From Nitrososphaerota archaeon (GTDB taxonomy: Archaea; Thermoproteota; Nitrososphaeria; Nitrososphaerales; UBA183), in the NCBI GenBank assembly GCA_027886925.1, contig JAPCJN010000064.1:1-9041 (forward strand): a stretch of DNA of 9,041 nt, written 5' to 3'. Each line of letters starts with the position of its first letter. Positions within the stretch are counted from its first letter, which is position 1. Shown piece by piece: positions 1 to 5,994 of the stretch. A program made the translations under genes and the position numbers. The notes beneath the pieces are model-generated. The model did no database searches and was not told the origin of the DNA. It worked only from the letters and a program-made list of their open reading frames with translations.

Positions 1-2
1 GC

Positions 3-623
3 TTCGTCGACCAGCTCAGGGAGATACAAGGTGAATATTTGATGCTCTCAGAACTCTACCAGAAAGAGAGAAGCTATGGAGAGAGGCTAGCGAATACGAT
101 GAGGCTCCTCCAATACGAGGTCGACGTGACGATCCCTCTTGACACGGACATCCTTATGACGACGAAGCCCCTCAAGGAGGCCTTCCTCGCGTCGGAGTCG
201 GTTGTCGTCATGATCGACAATCAGGACAACAAGCTCTCGAGGCCCTTGAACGCATTCCCGCCGGAAGTCATTCTCGCGATAATCCAATACTGCACGCCAG
301 AGCTGAAGCGGCTTATCACCGAGAAGAGGAGAAACGCCTCCAACAAGGTCTACGCCCTCGAGAAGGTCCTCAAGGAGCTGAAGAAGGCCCAAGCCACCTT
401 CAAGCAGACCAAGAAGGACTCTGTTGATGCCTCTGAATCTGACGAGACCGAGGAATCCAAGGACTCCGAGGAAGAGATCCCCGCTCAGATGGGCGAACCG
501 AACGCAGAGGTCGAACCGGCCCCCGTCGTGAGGTCGAAAGTGAACAAGGAAGAGACGTTCGCCTTCAGGGGCAGCTACCTGGAGCGGAAAGACGCCGCGG
601 AACGGATGGCAGCCGAACGTTAG
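3..623 (+). CDS. Hypothetical coiled-coil protein with acidic C-terminal tail (5'-truncated by window edge)
   Basis: I do not recognise this family. The reading frame has no stop back to base 3, and the residues before the first in-window start candidates (TTG at 39, ATG at 42) read FVDQLREIQGEYL, a heptad-like continuation of the helix that follows. The true start is therefore probably upstream of the window. The visible part has three regions. The first is a charged helix (LSELYQKERSYGERLANTM). The middle is more globular (VDVTIPLDTDIL through FPPEVILAIIQYC, then a Lys-rich helix, LEKVLKELKKAQATFKQ). The last is a low-complexity Asp/Glu/Ser tail followed by a charged end (SYLERKDAAERMAAER). 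There is no signal peptide or membrane segment, so it is probably cytoplasmic. The stop is TAG at 621-623. If the start were at 39-42, the product would be about 194 aa. Function unknown. Confidence 0.7.
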   Translation, partial: FVDQLREIQGEYLMLSELYQKERSYGERLANTMRLLQYEVDVTIPLDTDILMTTKPLKEAFLASESVVVMIDNQDNKLSRPLNAFPPEVILAIIQYCTPELKRLITEKRRNASNKVYALEKVLKELKKAQATFKQTKKDSVDASESDETEESKDSEEEIPAQMGEPNAEVEPAPVVRSKVNKEETFAFRGSYLERKDAAERMAAER

Positions 624-640
624 TCCCGCCGGAGAAAAGA

Positions 641-648
641 GTTTAACT
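641..648 (+). promoter_or_regulatory. Possible TATA box for the DUF5658-type gene
   Basis: The sequence gtttaact lies about 30 bases before the ATG at 675. That is the distance expected for an archaeal TATA box serving a leaderless or nearly leaderless transcript. No Shine-Dalgarno-like sequence stands out between it and the start. The match to a TATA box is only moderate. Confidence 0.3.
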
Positions 649-674
649 GTTAGAGGATTCTCAAGAGTGGCGTT

Positions 675-1118
675 ATGTCGGGCAGCGTCCGAAGCAGGCT
701 TCGCAGCCGATATGAGAAGGTTCGCGAACGGGACCGTGCCTGGGTGATGTCGCTTAGCCTGTCGAAGCTTGAGGGCAGGCTCGTGCCCATGCTGGTCGTG
801 CTGCTCATCCTTAATTTCATCGACGTCCTCTCGACTCTCGTAGCTTTCAAAGCCACGCCCTACTTTGTCGAGCTTAACCCCATCGTCTCCGGACTCCTTT
901 ACATGGGGTTCTTCGGGTTCCTTATCGCCCTCCTCCTAAAGTATGCGCCGATAATCCCCCTGCTCTACGCGAGCTTCGCGAGGGACACGGCGGGTCGACA
1001 CCCGATGGGGATACGCATGGTGAAGATCAGCGCTTTCGTAGTCCTGGTGGCCGCGGACGTCTTCTACGTCTACGTGGTGGGCTCGAACCTTGGGAGCCTG
1101 CTGAGGCTCTTCTACTAG
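675..1118 (+). CDS. DUF5658-type small integral membrane protein
   Basis: This 147-aa protein has a basic, hydrophilic N-terminus (residues 1-35, rich in Arg) and then about three membrane segments (roughly 37-57, 72-95 and 121-142). The first segment carries NFIDVLST (Asn47, Asp50) and is followed by VELNPIV (Glu66, Asn68, Pro69). This N-x-x-D ... E-x-N-P pattern is the signature I associate with DUF5658, a widespread prokaryotic membrane domain of unknown biochemical function. The ATG start follows a TATA-like box by about 30 bases. The gene converges with the reverse-strand gene ending at 1134, leaving only 15 bases between the two stops and no clear T-run terminator. It does not obviously belong to the KaiC/UbiA neighbourhood. 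Membrane location is well supported, the family assignment fairly so, and the function is unknown. Confidence 0.8.
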   Translation: MSGSVRSRLRSRYEKVRERDRAWVMSLSLSKLEGRLVPMLVVLLILNFIDVLSTLVAFKATPYFVELNPIVSGLLYMGFFGFLIALLLKYAPIIPLLYASFARDTAGRHPMGIRMVKISAFVVLVAADVFYVYVVGSNLGSLLRLFY

Positions 1119-1133
1119 GCCGACCCCACGGCG

Positions 1134-1766
1134 CTACGCCAGCTTTGAGACGTCGAGACCCCTCGAGTCGTAGGAGAGCTGGTTCGGGAACAGGCTCCTG
1201 ACTATGTTGGATTCCCGCTCGCTGTGAGCAGCCTTTGTGATAAGGAAGATCGCCGTCTTCCCGGACGAGCCGACCAGCTCGTTGGCCTGCTTCAGGAACT
1301 TGTAGGCGGACTCGAAGCTCGATGACAGTATCACATCCGACACGCTGTCGAACACGACCGCCATCTTGAGGTTCGGATTGGTCTTCAGGGTCTTGTCGAG
1401 GACGTTCAGGAGGATAGAATGGTCGTTGCGCGGAACGAGGACTTCGTATTGGGTGGAACCAGGGCGCGGGTACGAAACCTTCTCTGAGAGGGTGTAGAAC
1501 CTCGACCCGAGCACGTCGGAGAGAGCGACATACACCGGGCTCCCCTTCGACGTGAATGTGAATATCACGTACTCCTCGGAGATCCACTCCAGTGCGAAGG
1601 CTTTGATCACCTTCTCGTACCTCGCTGCAGGGTCGACCTCGAGGAGGACGTTCCTCCCGAGCAGCGTAGAGGCGTCTATGCCCACCCTTAGGCCCACCAG
1701 GTCGGTGCCTGTGGGCCTTGGCTGGCCGGCCGGAACGGCGATGGGCTCGAAGAACCCGGACAGCAC
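1134..1766 (-). CDS. P-loop-less RecA/KaiC-like domain; C-terminal part of a split membrane sensor-like protein
   Basis: The 210-aa fold pattern resembles KaiC/RecA relatives of the DUF835/DUF7504 kind. It has VLLEVDP where a Walker A strand and loop would sit (about residues 40-46), but this is followed by AARYEK with no GKT/GKS. A Walker B-like strand AVVFDSVSD (Asp140) is followed by the helix FESAYKFLKQANEL, the strand KTAIFLITKAAHS and a C-terminal helix. ATP binding by the canonical route is therefore unlikely. The GTG at 1766 is the first conventional start in frame. However, the frame stays open upstream to a TGA at about 1893 and encodes two hydrophobic stretches (LLIFEGFLIGIGIDASALGY and LIAASAFSASALIF). 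That material continues the membrane protein encoded at 1834-2472. I infer one ancestral gene of about 445 aa (1134-2472) interrupted by a one-base insertion, rather than an independent gene. Confidence 0.7.
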   Translation of the reverse strand: MLSGFFEPIAVPAGQPRPTGTDLVGLRVGIDASTLLGRNVLLEVDPAARYEKVIKAFALEWISEEYVIFTFTSKGSPVYVALSDVLGSRFYTLSEKVSYPRPGSTQYEVLVPRNDHSILLNVLDKTLKTNPNLKMAVVFDSVSDVILSSSFESAYKFLKQANELVGSSGKTAIFLITKAAHSERESNIVRSLFPNQLSYDSRGLDVSKLA

Positions 1767-1833
1767 CGTCGCCCTCCTGAAGATCAGCGCGCTCGCGGAG
1801 AAGGCGCTGGCGGCGATGAGGTACCCCAGGGCG

Positions 1834-2472
1834 CTAGCGTCGATTCCTATGCCGATCAGAAAGCCCTCGAAGATGAGCAGGTCGAGGCCGATTCACCTCG
1901 GGGTCCTTGGACCTTCTCCGGGCCAGAAATAGCAACGTTGAAGGGTATCCTACGAATATCAGGAGGACGCCCAGCAGGATGCTCAGGTACGTGTCAGAGA
2001 AGTTGGTGGCCGAGACCACCGTTCCGGCCAGGTTCCTCACGTCTACGATGGTAAACGGCCGAAAGGCCCAGATTATCGCCCCTGCTAGAGCGATGTACGC
2101 GGCGTTCGCCAAGAAGAGCGCTTGCTGTATCGGGTGCCTGCTCATCTCCGAGAAAATGGCCTTCATGGACGCTCCCTTCGGCCGAAGGTAGACGGTAAGG
2201 GCGACCAGCGTGAGCAAGACGACGTCGACGAGGACGAAGGTCGTGTTCCCGATGGTGTACACCGTCATGAAGAATTTCGAAGACGTGAAGCTCCGCCCTA
2301 CCTCGAGCGCCACGATAGAGATGAAGAGCAGCTGGATCGAGATGAGCAGGCCCTTGAGCTGCCGATAGTCGCTGGTATCCTGCTTCGATATGTAGTAGAT
2401 CGAGATTCCGTTGATGATGAAGTAGACGGCGTAGACGAGGGGATTGATCAGCAGAGACGAATCGATGGCCAT
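1834..2472 (-). CDS. Multi-span membrane protein; N-terminal sensor-like part of the split KaiC-like gene
   Basis: Hydrophobic segments lie near residues 8-28, 42-58, 68-96, 114-135 and 160-184. After RRRSKDPEV the reading changes abruptly to a Pro/Arg/His-rich tail (RPRPAHLRGLSDRHRNRR) that looks like out-of-frame translation. Shifting by one base at about 1892 gives EVIGLDLLIFEG and two further hydrophobic stretches, then the RecA/KaiC-like domain at 1134-1766. The whole product would have about seven spans and a cytoplasmic RecA-fold output, like archaeal sensors that carry an N-terminal 7TM region; the 7TM comparison is by topology only. The ATG start is preceded by AAAGGAG about 12 bases upstream, one of the better ribosome-binding sites here, and an in-frame TGA closes the frame just before it. 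It lies 116 bases after the UbiA gene on the same strand. Confidence 0.75.
   Translation of the reverse strand: MAIDSSLLINPLVYAVYFIINGISIYYISKQDTSDYRQLKGLLISIQLLFISIVALEVGRSFTSSKFFMTVYTIGNTTFVLVDVVLLTLVALTVYLRPKGASMKAIFSEMSRHPIQQALFLANAAYIALAGAIIWAFRPFTIVDVRNLAGTVVSATNFSDTYLSILLGVLLIFVGYPSTLLFLARRRSKDPEVNRPRPAHLRGLSDRHRNRR
1885..1900 (-). other. Apparent one-base insertion frameshift in the membrane/KaiC-like gene
   Basis: On the reverse strand the sequence reads gaggtgaatcggc. Removing one A (a T at 1892 or 1893 on the given strand) turns it into gag gtg atc ggc. This joins the membrane part to the KaiC-like part in one 446-codon frame and restores two hydrophobic segments that otherwise have no start codon. 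It could be an assembly error, a real lesion or, less likely, a recoding site; the two-base A run is not a typical slippery site. Confidence 0.7.
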
Positions 2473-2588
2473 CGGTTCTCACGGCTCCTTTGGCGGTCCG
2501 CACGTCACGACGATGGCGGCGGGCGCCGAGGATGCAAGAATCACAGGAATCGCCAGTTTGCCGTCACGATGCCCGAACCCGGCCGACC

Positions 2589-3503
2589 TCAGATTTTTGC
2601 AAGGTATATCGCCGGTGCCCACAACGCAAACTCCCCATCTGCTATCAGGTCTCTGATCGTGTCCTTGTCGACGGACCTCGACAGATAGCGGTAAATGAAG
2701 GAGTAGATAGGGAACACCGCGAGGGTCAGCGCGAAGTAGGGGACCAGCCCGAAGGACGTCACCAAGACGATGTAGCAGAACGCGGCGATGTCGGCTCCCC
2801 GCATGAACACGTCGGCCGCTCCCATGCCGTAGACGGAGGGTATCGTCCTCGTCCCGAAGGCGCGGTCCGCCTTGACGTCCCGTATGTCGAAGAAGACGGT
2901 GTTCGAGAGGAGGCGCAGGAAGATGAAAGGCGTCAGCAGGAGAGGGCCGGCCGAGATTTGGGGGAAGTATAGGCACACTATCAGCGGGATGAGGGACCAG
3001 GCGGAGCTCGCGGTGATGTTCTTGACGATAAGCTTCTCCTTGAATCTATTCGCCCCGGCCAGTTTTACCAACCGTTCCGCCCCAAGGCTGTAAAGACCGG
3101 CGAGCACGAGAGGGAGAAAGAGCGCCAGGAAGAAGAGCATGTTCTTCAGCATGGCCAGAGCGAAGCCGACGAGGAACTCGATAGGGACGATAGCGAAGAG
3201 GATGTTCTTCCGCTTGGTCACATAAGCGGTTCTCCCGGGATGCGAGATGGTATCTTGGTCGATCTCAGTGGCCCTGTTAAGAGTGTACGAGGCATGCGAG
3301 AAAAGATAGGCGATCACCAGCAGGTCGATCGGTGGGTTTCGTCCGAGCACGACGGAGCAGGTCGCAGCGATGCTCGCGGTCCCAAGGGAGAGGAGATGCC
3401 CTCCGAATACGAGCTCGTTGTATATCGAGGTGAAGATGCTCAATTCCGCCGATCCTGAGCTTGGGTCCTGGCGACTTTGCAGTTCAGTAGCTTCCACGCT
3501 CAA
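2589..3503 (-). CDS. UbiA-family prenyltransferase
   Basis: Members of the UbiA superfamily are integral membrane enzymes that transfer a prenyl group from a polyprenyl diphosphate to an aromatic or other lipid acceptor, with Mg2+ bound by two Asp-rich motifs. Both motifs are here: NRATEIDQD (residues 76-84) and DIRDVKAD (206-213), the latter followed by the usual RTIP (219-222). About eight or nine hydrophobic helices fill the rest, and 304 aa is normal for the family. The substrate cannot be read from the sequence: archaeal members serve membrane-lipid (geranylgeranylglycerol phosphate), quinone and heme-related pathways. The TTG start at 3503 overlaps the stop of the upstream regulator gene (shared TTGA, 3500-3503), implying translational coupling. 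A duplicated segment places a second in-frame TTG at 3443 in an identical context, giving a 284-aa alternative that starts just before the first helix. Confidence 0.9.
   Translation of the reverse strand: MSVEATELQSRQDPSSGSAELSIFTSIYNELVFGGHLLSLGTASIAATCSVVLGRNPPIDLLVIAYLFSHASYTLNRATEIDQDTISHPGRTAYVTKRKNILFAIVPIEFLVGFALAMLKNMLFFLALFLPLVLAGLYSLGAERLVKLAGANRFKEKLIVKNITASSAWSLIPLIVCLYFPQISAGPLLLTPFIFLRLLSNTVFFDIRDVKADRAFGTRTIPSVYGMGAADVFMRGADIAAFCYIVLVTSFGLVPYFALTLAVFPIYSFIYRYLSRSVDKDTIRDLIADGEFALWAPAIYLAKI
3438..3463. repeat. Direct repeat, copy A (inside the 5' end of the UbiA gene)
   Basis: A 26-base sequence beginning gctcaattccgcc is identical to bases 3498-3523, exactly 60 bases away. The copy includes the reverse-strand context gcggaaTTGAgc, so it reproduces the stop/start overlap found in copy B. 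The flanks after the identity still show partial resemblance, as expected of an eroded tandem duplication of about 60 bp. Confidence 0.85.
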
Positions 3504-3523
3504 TTCCGCCGATCCTGAGCTTG
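3498..3523. repeat. Direct repeat, copy B (at the regulator stop / UbiA start junction)
   Basis: Identical over 26 bases to 3438-3463. On the reverse strand it carries the TGA stop of the winged-helix gene (3500-3502) and the TTG start of the UbiA gene (3501-3503). Just beyond it an extra agcttg unit is tandemly repeated (3518-3529), which accounts for the AQAQAQ run near the regulator's C-terminus. Confidence 0.85.
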
Positions 3524-4618
3524 AGCTTGGGCCGCTGCCACCTCCTGGTAGTTCAAGAGCCTCCAGCCCCTGTCCTTGTCGAACATCTCGTCGGGGATGT
3601 CGAGAGATTTGGTCCTGCTCGGGTCGAGAATGACCACCTCGTAGTTATCGCCTTGGAGGCGGAGATGAGACTCGATCTGCCGGATGCTCTCGTGGAAGAG
3701 GCCGATAGGGATGTCTATGAGGGCGAGGTACGTGCGTTCCTCCGTCCCGGCCTCCAGCCACGTAAAGGGGAGGTTGTTGCAGAACCTTCTCACCTTCTCG
3801 GCAGCCGCCTGGTCCAGCCGCCTGAAGATTATGAGCGCCCTCATGATGTTCTCGGCACCCTCTTCCTGGAAGGGCTTGACCCACCTGATGTCGTTGCTGA
3901 GGATGAACTTCCCTTTTAAGACGTGCTCTGTGTGGTGGTACCTGACCGTCCGCGGGTTGGCCTGAATCGCCTTTGCGGCCTTGGCGATGGGGATCGTCGG
4001 GTCGAGGAGCATGGCCTTCAGGATCTTCAAGTCGATGTAGTCGACAACAGAGTCCCGGTTCACCGAAAGAAAAGATGGGCCGACCTCCTTTGATGGAAGC
4101 GCGAGCCTGTTCCAGTCCACCGTCCAGCACTTTTCTTCGAAATCGTACATCTCCACCCTGAAAGGCGGATACCGCACCCACGAGACGTCCGCTATCTCGT
4201 AGTCCTCCACGACACCCTGGGCCTTTATTCCCTCCAGAACGTCGTTGAACTTTTTCTTGAACCGAAAGGGAAGGGCGCAAATGCAAAAGTACTTGTTCGT
4301 GCCCATCAACTTCCCCGAAAAGATGACGTAGTTCATGTTATCCAGCCAGGCGCTGCCGGAACCTGGCTTTGGCGTGACAAGGAGGTACGAGATCGAAAGG
4401 CCCAACTCCCCATAGTTGATTCTTATCGTCGCGTTCAGGCCGATCTTGATCAGGTGTTTGCTGACCTTATACCGTATCGTCTCGGCGTTAAGGCCAGTGA
4501 GCCGCGCAAGGAGCGAGTAGTTCTGGACGCCCACTCTTTTTATCGTCTCAAGAAGCAGAAAGTCTTGATTCCGTCTCTCAAGCCTCTCTAGGGCGCCCAT
4601 ATAGGAAAGTCGCTCCAA
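3500..4618 (-). CDS. Tandem winged-helix (Lrp/AsnC-like) transcriptional regulator
   Basis: This 372-aa protein is an internal duplication of a DNA-binding plus sensor unit. The first helix-turn-helix is at about residues 18-58 (LLLETIKRVGVQNYSLLARL ... TIRYKVSKHLIKIG). The second is at about 191-239 (IDLKILKAMLLDP ... ANPRTVRYHHTEHVLKGKFI). Both have the TVRYH/TIRYK recognition-helix look of AsnC/Lrp-type domains. Each is followed by an alpha/beta region that could be a ligand-binding or dimerisation domain (about 72-155 and 250-335). It probably binds DNA, perhaps as a sensor of a small molecule; the ligand is unknown. The TTG start at 4618 gives 372 aa. An ATG at 4600 (MGALERLERRN) would give 366 aa and fits a TATA-like TTTTATTA at 4634-4641. 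It is the first gene of the reverse-strand run, overlaps UbiA by 4 bases, and is divergent from the KaiC gene with repeated half-sites between them, suggesting autoregulation and control of kaiC. Confidence 0.85.
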   Translation of the reverse strand: MERLSYMGALERLERRNQDFLLLETIKRVGVQNYSLLARLTGLNAETIRYKVSKHLIKIGLNATIRINYGELGLSISYLLVTPKPGSGSAWLDNMNYVIFSGKLMGTNKYFCICALPFRFKKKFNDVLEGIKAQGVVEDYEIADVSWVRYPPFRVEMYDFEEKCWTVDWNRLALPSKEVGPSFLSVNRDSVVDYIDLKILKAMLLDPTIPIAKAAKAIQANPRTVRYHHTEHVLKGKFILSNDIRWVKPFQEEGAENIMRALIIFRRLDQAAAEKVRRFCNNLPFTWLEAGTEERTYLALIDIPIGLFHESIRQIESHLRLQGDNYEVVILDPSRTKSLDIPDEMFDKDRGWRLLNYQEVAAAQAQAQDRRN

Positions 4619-4674
4619 TACCGCTAATACCGCTAATAAAACGGTATGGACTCAAGATACGGATATAACGGTTT
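4618..4674. promoter_or_regulatory. Divergent promoter region with repeated ACCG/CGGT half-sites (putative operator)
   Basis: Two tandem 9-base units, each ataccgcta, occupy 4618-4635. The second ATACCG (4627-4632) forms a perfect inverted pair with CGGTAT at 4642-4647. Further half-sites follow: ACGGAT (4659-4664) and CGGTTT (4669-4674). TATA-like stretches fall among them: gatataac (4663-4669) faces the KaiC gene about 30 bases from its TTG. On the reverse strand gttatatc (4663-4670) or ttttatta (4634-4641) could serve the regulator gene. A regulator bound here would cover both promoters. The repeats are seen directly; the operator role is inferred. Confidence 0.55.
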
Positions 4675-4697
4675 GTTGGGCTGCGAGATGAACTTTT

Positions 4698-5474
4698 TTG
4701 GCGGAAGCCGCCCCACATCTACAAGAATCATGGAAAACGGCAAGAACCATCTTGTATGCCCCGCAGGAGGTCTCCCCCGCCTTGGCAGAAGACAAAAGGA
4801 TCGCGACCGGAGTCACAGGCCTTGACGACCTGATACAGGGAGGGCTCCGAACAGGCGACTTTATCCTTCTTTCAGGAGGCATCGGCACCGGTAAGACGAT
4901 TTTCTCTAGCCAGTTCGCAAGCTATGGGGCGAAATTCCTCGGCGAGCCGGCAGTCTTCGCTACCTTCGAGGAGGACGTCGCGAGCCTGCGGAAGAACATG
5001 AAGAATTTCGGCATGGACTTGGAGACTTTGGAGAAGGAAAAGAAACTGAAGCTGCTAGACCTTGATGCGCTCGAGGGAAGGGGGATGGGATCGAACCTCG
5101 ACACGCTACTCGCCGCTCTAGACGATTTGAAGGCGAAGAGACTGGTGGTGGACTCTCTCACGGCCTTCTTGAGCGGCGCCCAAGGGAAGTTCGACTATAG
5201 CTTCCTTATGCACCTCATCTACAAGACCCTCAAGAGGGATGGTGTGACTACCCTGATGACCGAGAGCAGGTTCCAGGGACAAGTCGACCAGAGCAGCACC
5301 CTCGAAGAGTTCGTCGCGGATGGCGTCTTCCTGATTGAGAACTTTCTCACTGAGAACATGGAGCTAAGGACCCGCTTCATGGTCAGAAAGCTCAGGGGGA
5401 CAGAGCACAGCAAAAAGTACCACAGCGTGGTCTTCGGTCCTCGCGGCCTGGAGATCCTTCCTTACAGCGTGTAG
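4698..5474 (+). CDS. KaiC-like RecA-superfamily ATPase (single domain)
   Basis: This 258-aa protein is a one-domain KaiC homologue. In order it has the family entry motif RIATGVTGLDDLIQGGL (34-50), Walker A GGIGTGKT (60-67), the catalytic acidic pair in FATFEED (Glu91, Glu92; FEED spans 90-93), Walker B RLVVDSLTAF (Asp152), and a C-terminal core ending in VVFGPRGLEIL. All the residues needed to bind and hydrolyse ATP look present. Archaeal single-domain KaiC proteins are generally signalling or regulatory ATPases, not circadian clocks; the partner here is unknown. No membrane segment is present, so it is cytoplasmic. TTG at 4698 is the first start after an in-frame TGA at 4689. Other TTG codons (4752, 4782) would trim the poorly conserved N-terminus but keep the core. 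It is divergent from the winged-helix regulator, and a T6 run lies 10 bases after its stop. Confidence 0.92.
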   Translation: MAEAAPHLQESWKTARTILYAPQEVSPALAEDKRIATGVTGLDDLIQGGLRTGDFILLSGGIGTGKTIFSSQFASYGAKFLGEPAVFATFEEDVASLRKNMKNFGMDLETLEKEKKLKLLDLDALEGRGMGSNLDTLLAALDDLKAKRLVVDSLTAFLSGAQGKFDYSFLMHLIYKTLKRDGVTTLMTESRFQGQVDQSSTLEEFVADGVFLIENFLTENMELRTRFMVRKLRGTEHSKKYHSVVFGPRGLEILPYSV

Positions 5475-5484
5475 AATGCGGGAA

Positions 5485-5490
5485 TTTTTT
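5485..5490 (+). terminator. T-run terminator after the KaiC gene
   Basis: Six consecutive T residues begin 10 bases after the TAG stop. Archaeal transcription commonly ends at such T-runs without needing a hairpin, and none is evident here. Confidence 0.45.
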
Positions 5491-5610
5491 CAGAGACTCG
5501 CGCCCGAAAGACGAAGACCCTCGCAATTCGCGTCAACCGCCAACAGGTTTTTCAATAACCGAATTTACATGACACATGACCCGCATTCTTCATGGCATAT
5601 TTCACAAACC

Positions 5611-5617
5611 GATATAT
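5611..5617 (+). promoter_or_regulatory. TATA box for the zinc-finger gene
   Basis: gatatat, preceded by the purine-rich acaaacc, sits about 29 bases before the ATG at 5643. This is the classical archaeal spacing for a leaderless transcript and decides the start in favour of 5643 over 5592. A short inverted repeat (ggcgg, cca, ccgcc; 5622-5634) lies between the box and the start and could be an operator. Confidence 0.5.
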
Positions 5618-5642
5618 GCACGGCGGCCACCGCCAAATCGGC

Positions 5643-5858
5643 ATGGAGGACAAAGAGGACGGCTACCACTGCGGGATTTGCAGCAGGGAGTTCCTGGACA
5701 AGACCTCTTTGGTGGAGCATCTCAGGATCGACCACGAGATCCTCGAAATCGTCTCATATGCCGCCACGTCCATGGTGCAAGAGCAGGAACGCGACAAGAT
5801 AGCGAGAGAGTATCACAGGCAGTTCGAGCAGATAAAGAGGGAGCTCGCGGGCAGCTAG
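5643..5858 (+). CDS. Small C2H2 zinc-finger protein
   Basis: The 71-aa product starts MEDKEDGYHCGIC and contains one classical C2H2 finger: two Cys separated by two residues (YHCGIC), 12 residues, then His, four residues and His (LVEHLRIDHE). A charged helical C-terminus follows (QEQERDKIAREYHRQFEQIKREL), possibly a dimerising helix. Single-finger proteins of this size are common in archaea and are presumed nucleic-acid or protein binders. An upstream in-frame ATG at 5592 would give 88 aa, but the added residues (MAYFTNRYMHGGHRQIG) overlay a good TATA box and do not look like protein, so I prefer 5643. The gene stands alone, with T-runs before it (5485-5490, after KaiC) and after it. Its specific target is unknown. 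Confidence 0.85.
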   Translation: MEDKEDGYHCGICSREFLDKTSLVEHLRIDHEILEIVSYAATSMVQEQERDKIAREYHRQFEQIKRELAGS

Positions 5859-5906
5859 CTCGTCGGCTGCTGACAACTAGACACGACAGAAGAGAGCGGC
5901 ACTCGA

Positions 5907-5920
5907 TTTTTCGTCTTTTT
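5907..5920 (+). terminator. Double T-run terminator after the zinc-finger gene
   Basis: Two T5 runs (5907-5911 and 5916-5920) separated by cgtc lie about 50 bases after the stop and just before the next promoter-like element, as expected for an archaeal T-rich termination zone. Confidence 0.5.
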
Positions 5921-5937
5921 CCATAGAAAATGGTGCC

Positions 5938-5945
5938 AAAATATA
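5938..5945 (+). promoter_or_regulatory. Possible TATA box for the Ig-like surface protein gene
   Basis: aaaatata is a good TATA match. Transcription would start near 5968, leaving a leader of about 25 bases before the TTG at 5995. No clear Shine-Dalgarno sequence is present. Confidence 0.4.
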
Positions 5946-5994
5946 GAATTCGCGTCCCAATAGTTGAAATAAGGAATTTCCGAGAGTTCTACAG

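Noticed and set aside
1027..1587. Reverse-strand open frame of 186 codons
   Set aside because: Arg/Pro/Gly-rich, overlaps the KaiC-like gene and the DUF5658-type gene in a wrong frame, and has no motifs; a high-GC shadow frame.
1994..2503. Reverse-strand open frame of 169 codons
   Set aside because: Overlaps the membrane protein in another frame and is His/Arg-rich with no hydrophobic pattern; the overlapping frame has clear membrane helices.
2473..2588. Possible extra small gene between the UbiA and membrane protein genes (hydrophobic reading LAIPVILASSAPAAIVV)
   Set aside because: The frame has no start codon near the hydrophobic stretch and ends at the TGA just before the membrane protein start; no ribosome-binding site fits.
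2122..2688. Forward open frame of 188 codons
   Set aside because: Asp/Arg-rich antisense translation of the membrane and UbiA genes, with no domain.
3438..3523. Two direct repeats as a possible mini-CRISPR or attachment site
   Set aside because: Only two copies, located inside coding sequence, with flanks that also resemble each other; a local tandem duplication explains them.
3645..4286. Reverse-strand open frame of 213 codons
   Set aside because: Lies inside the tandem winged-helix gene in another frame, with Gly/Arg-rich composition.
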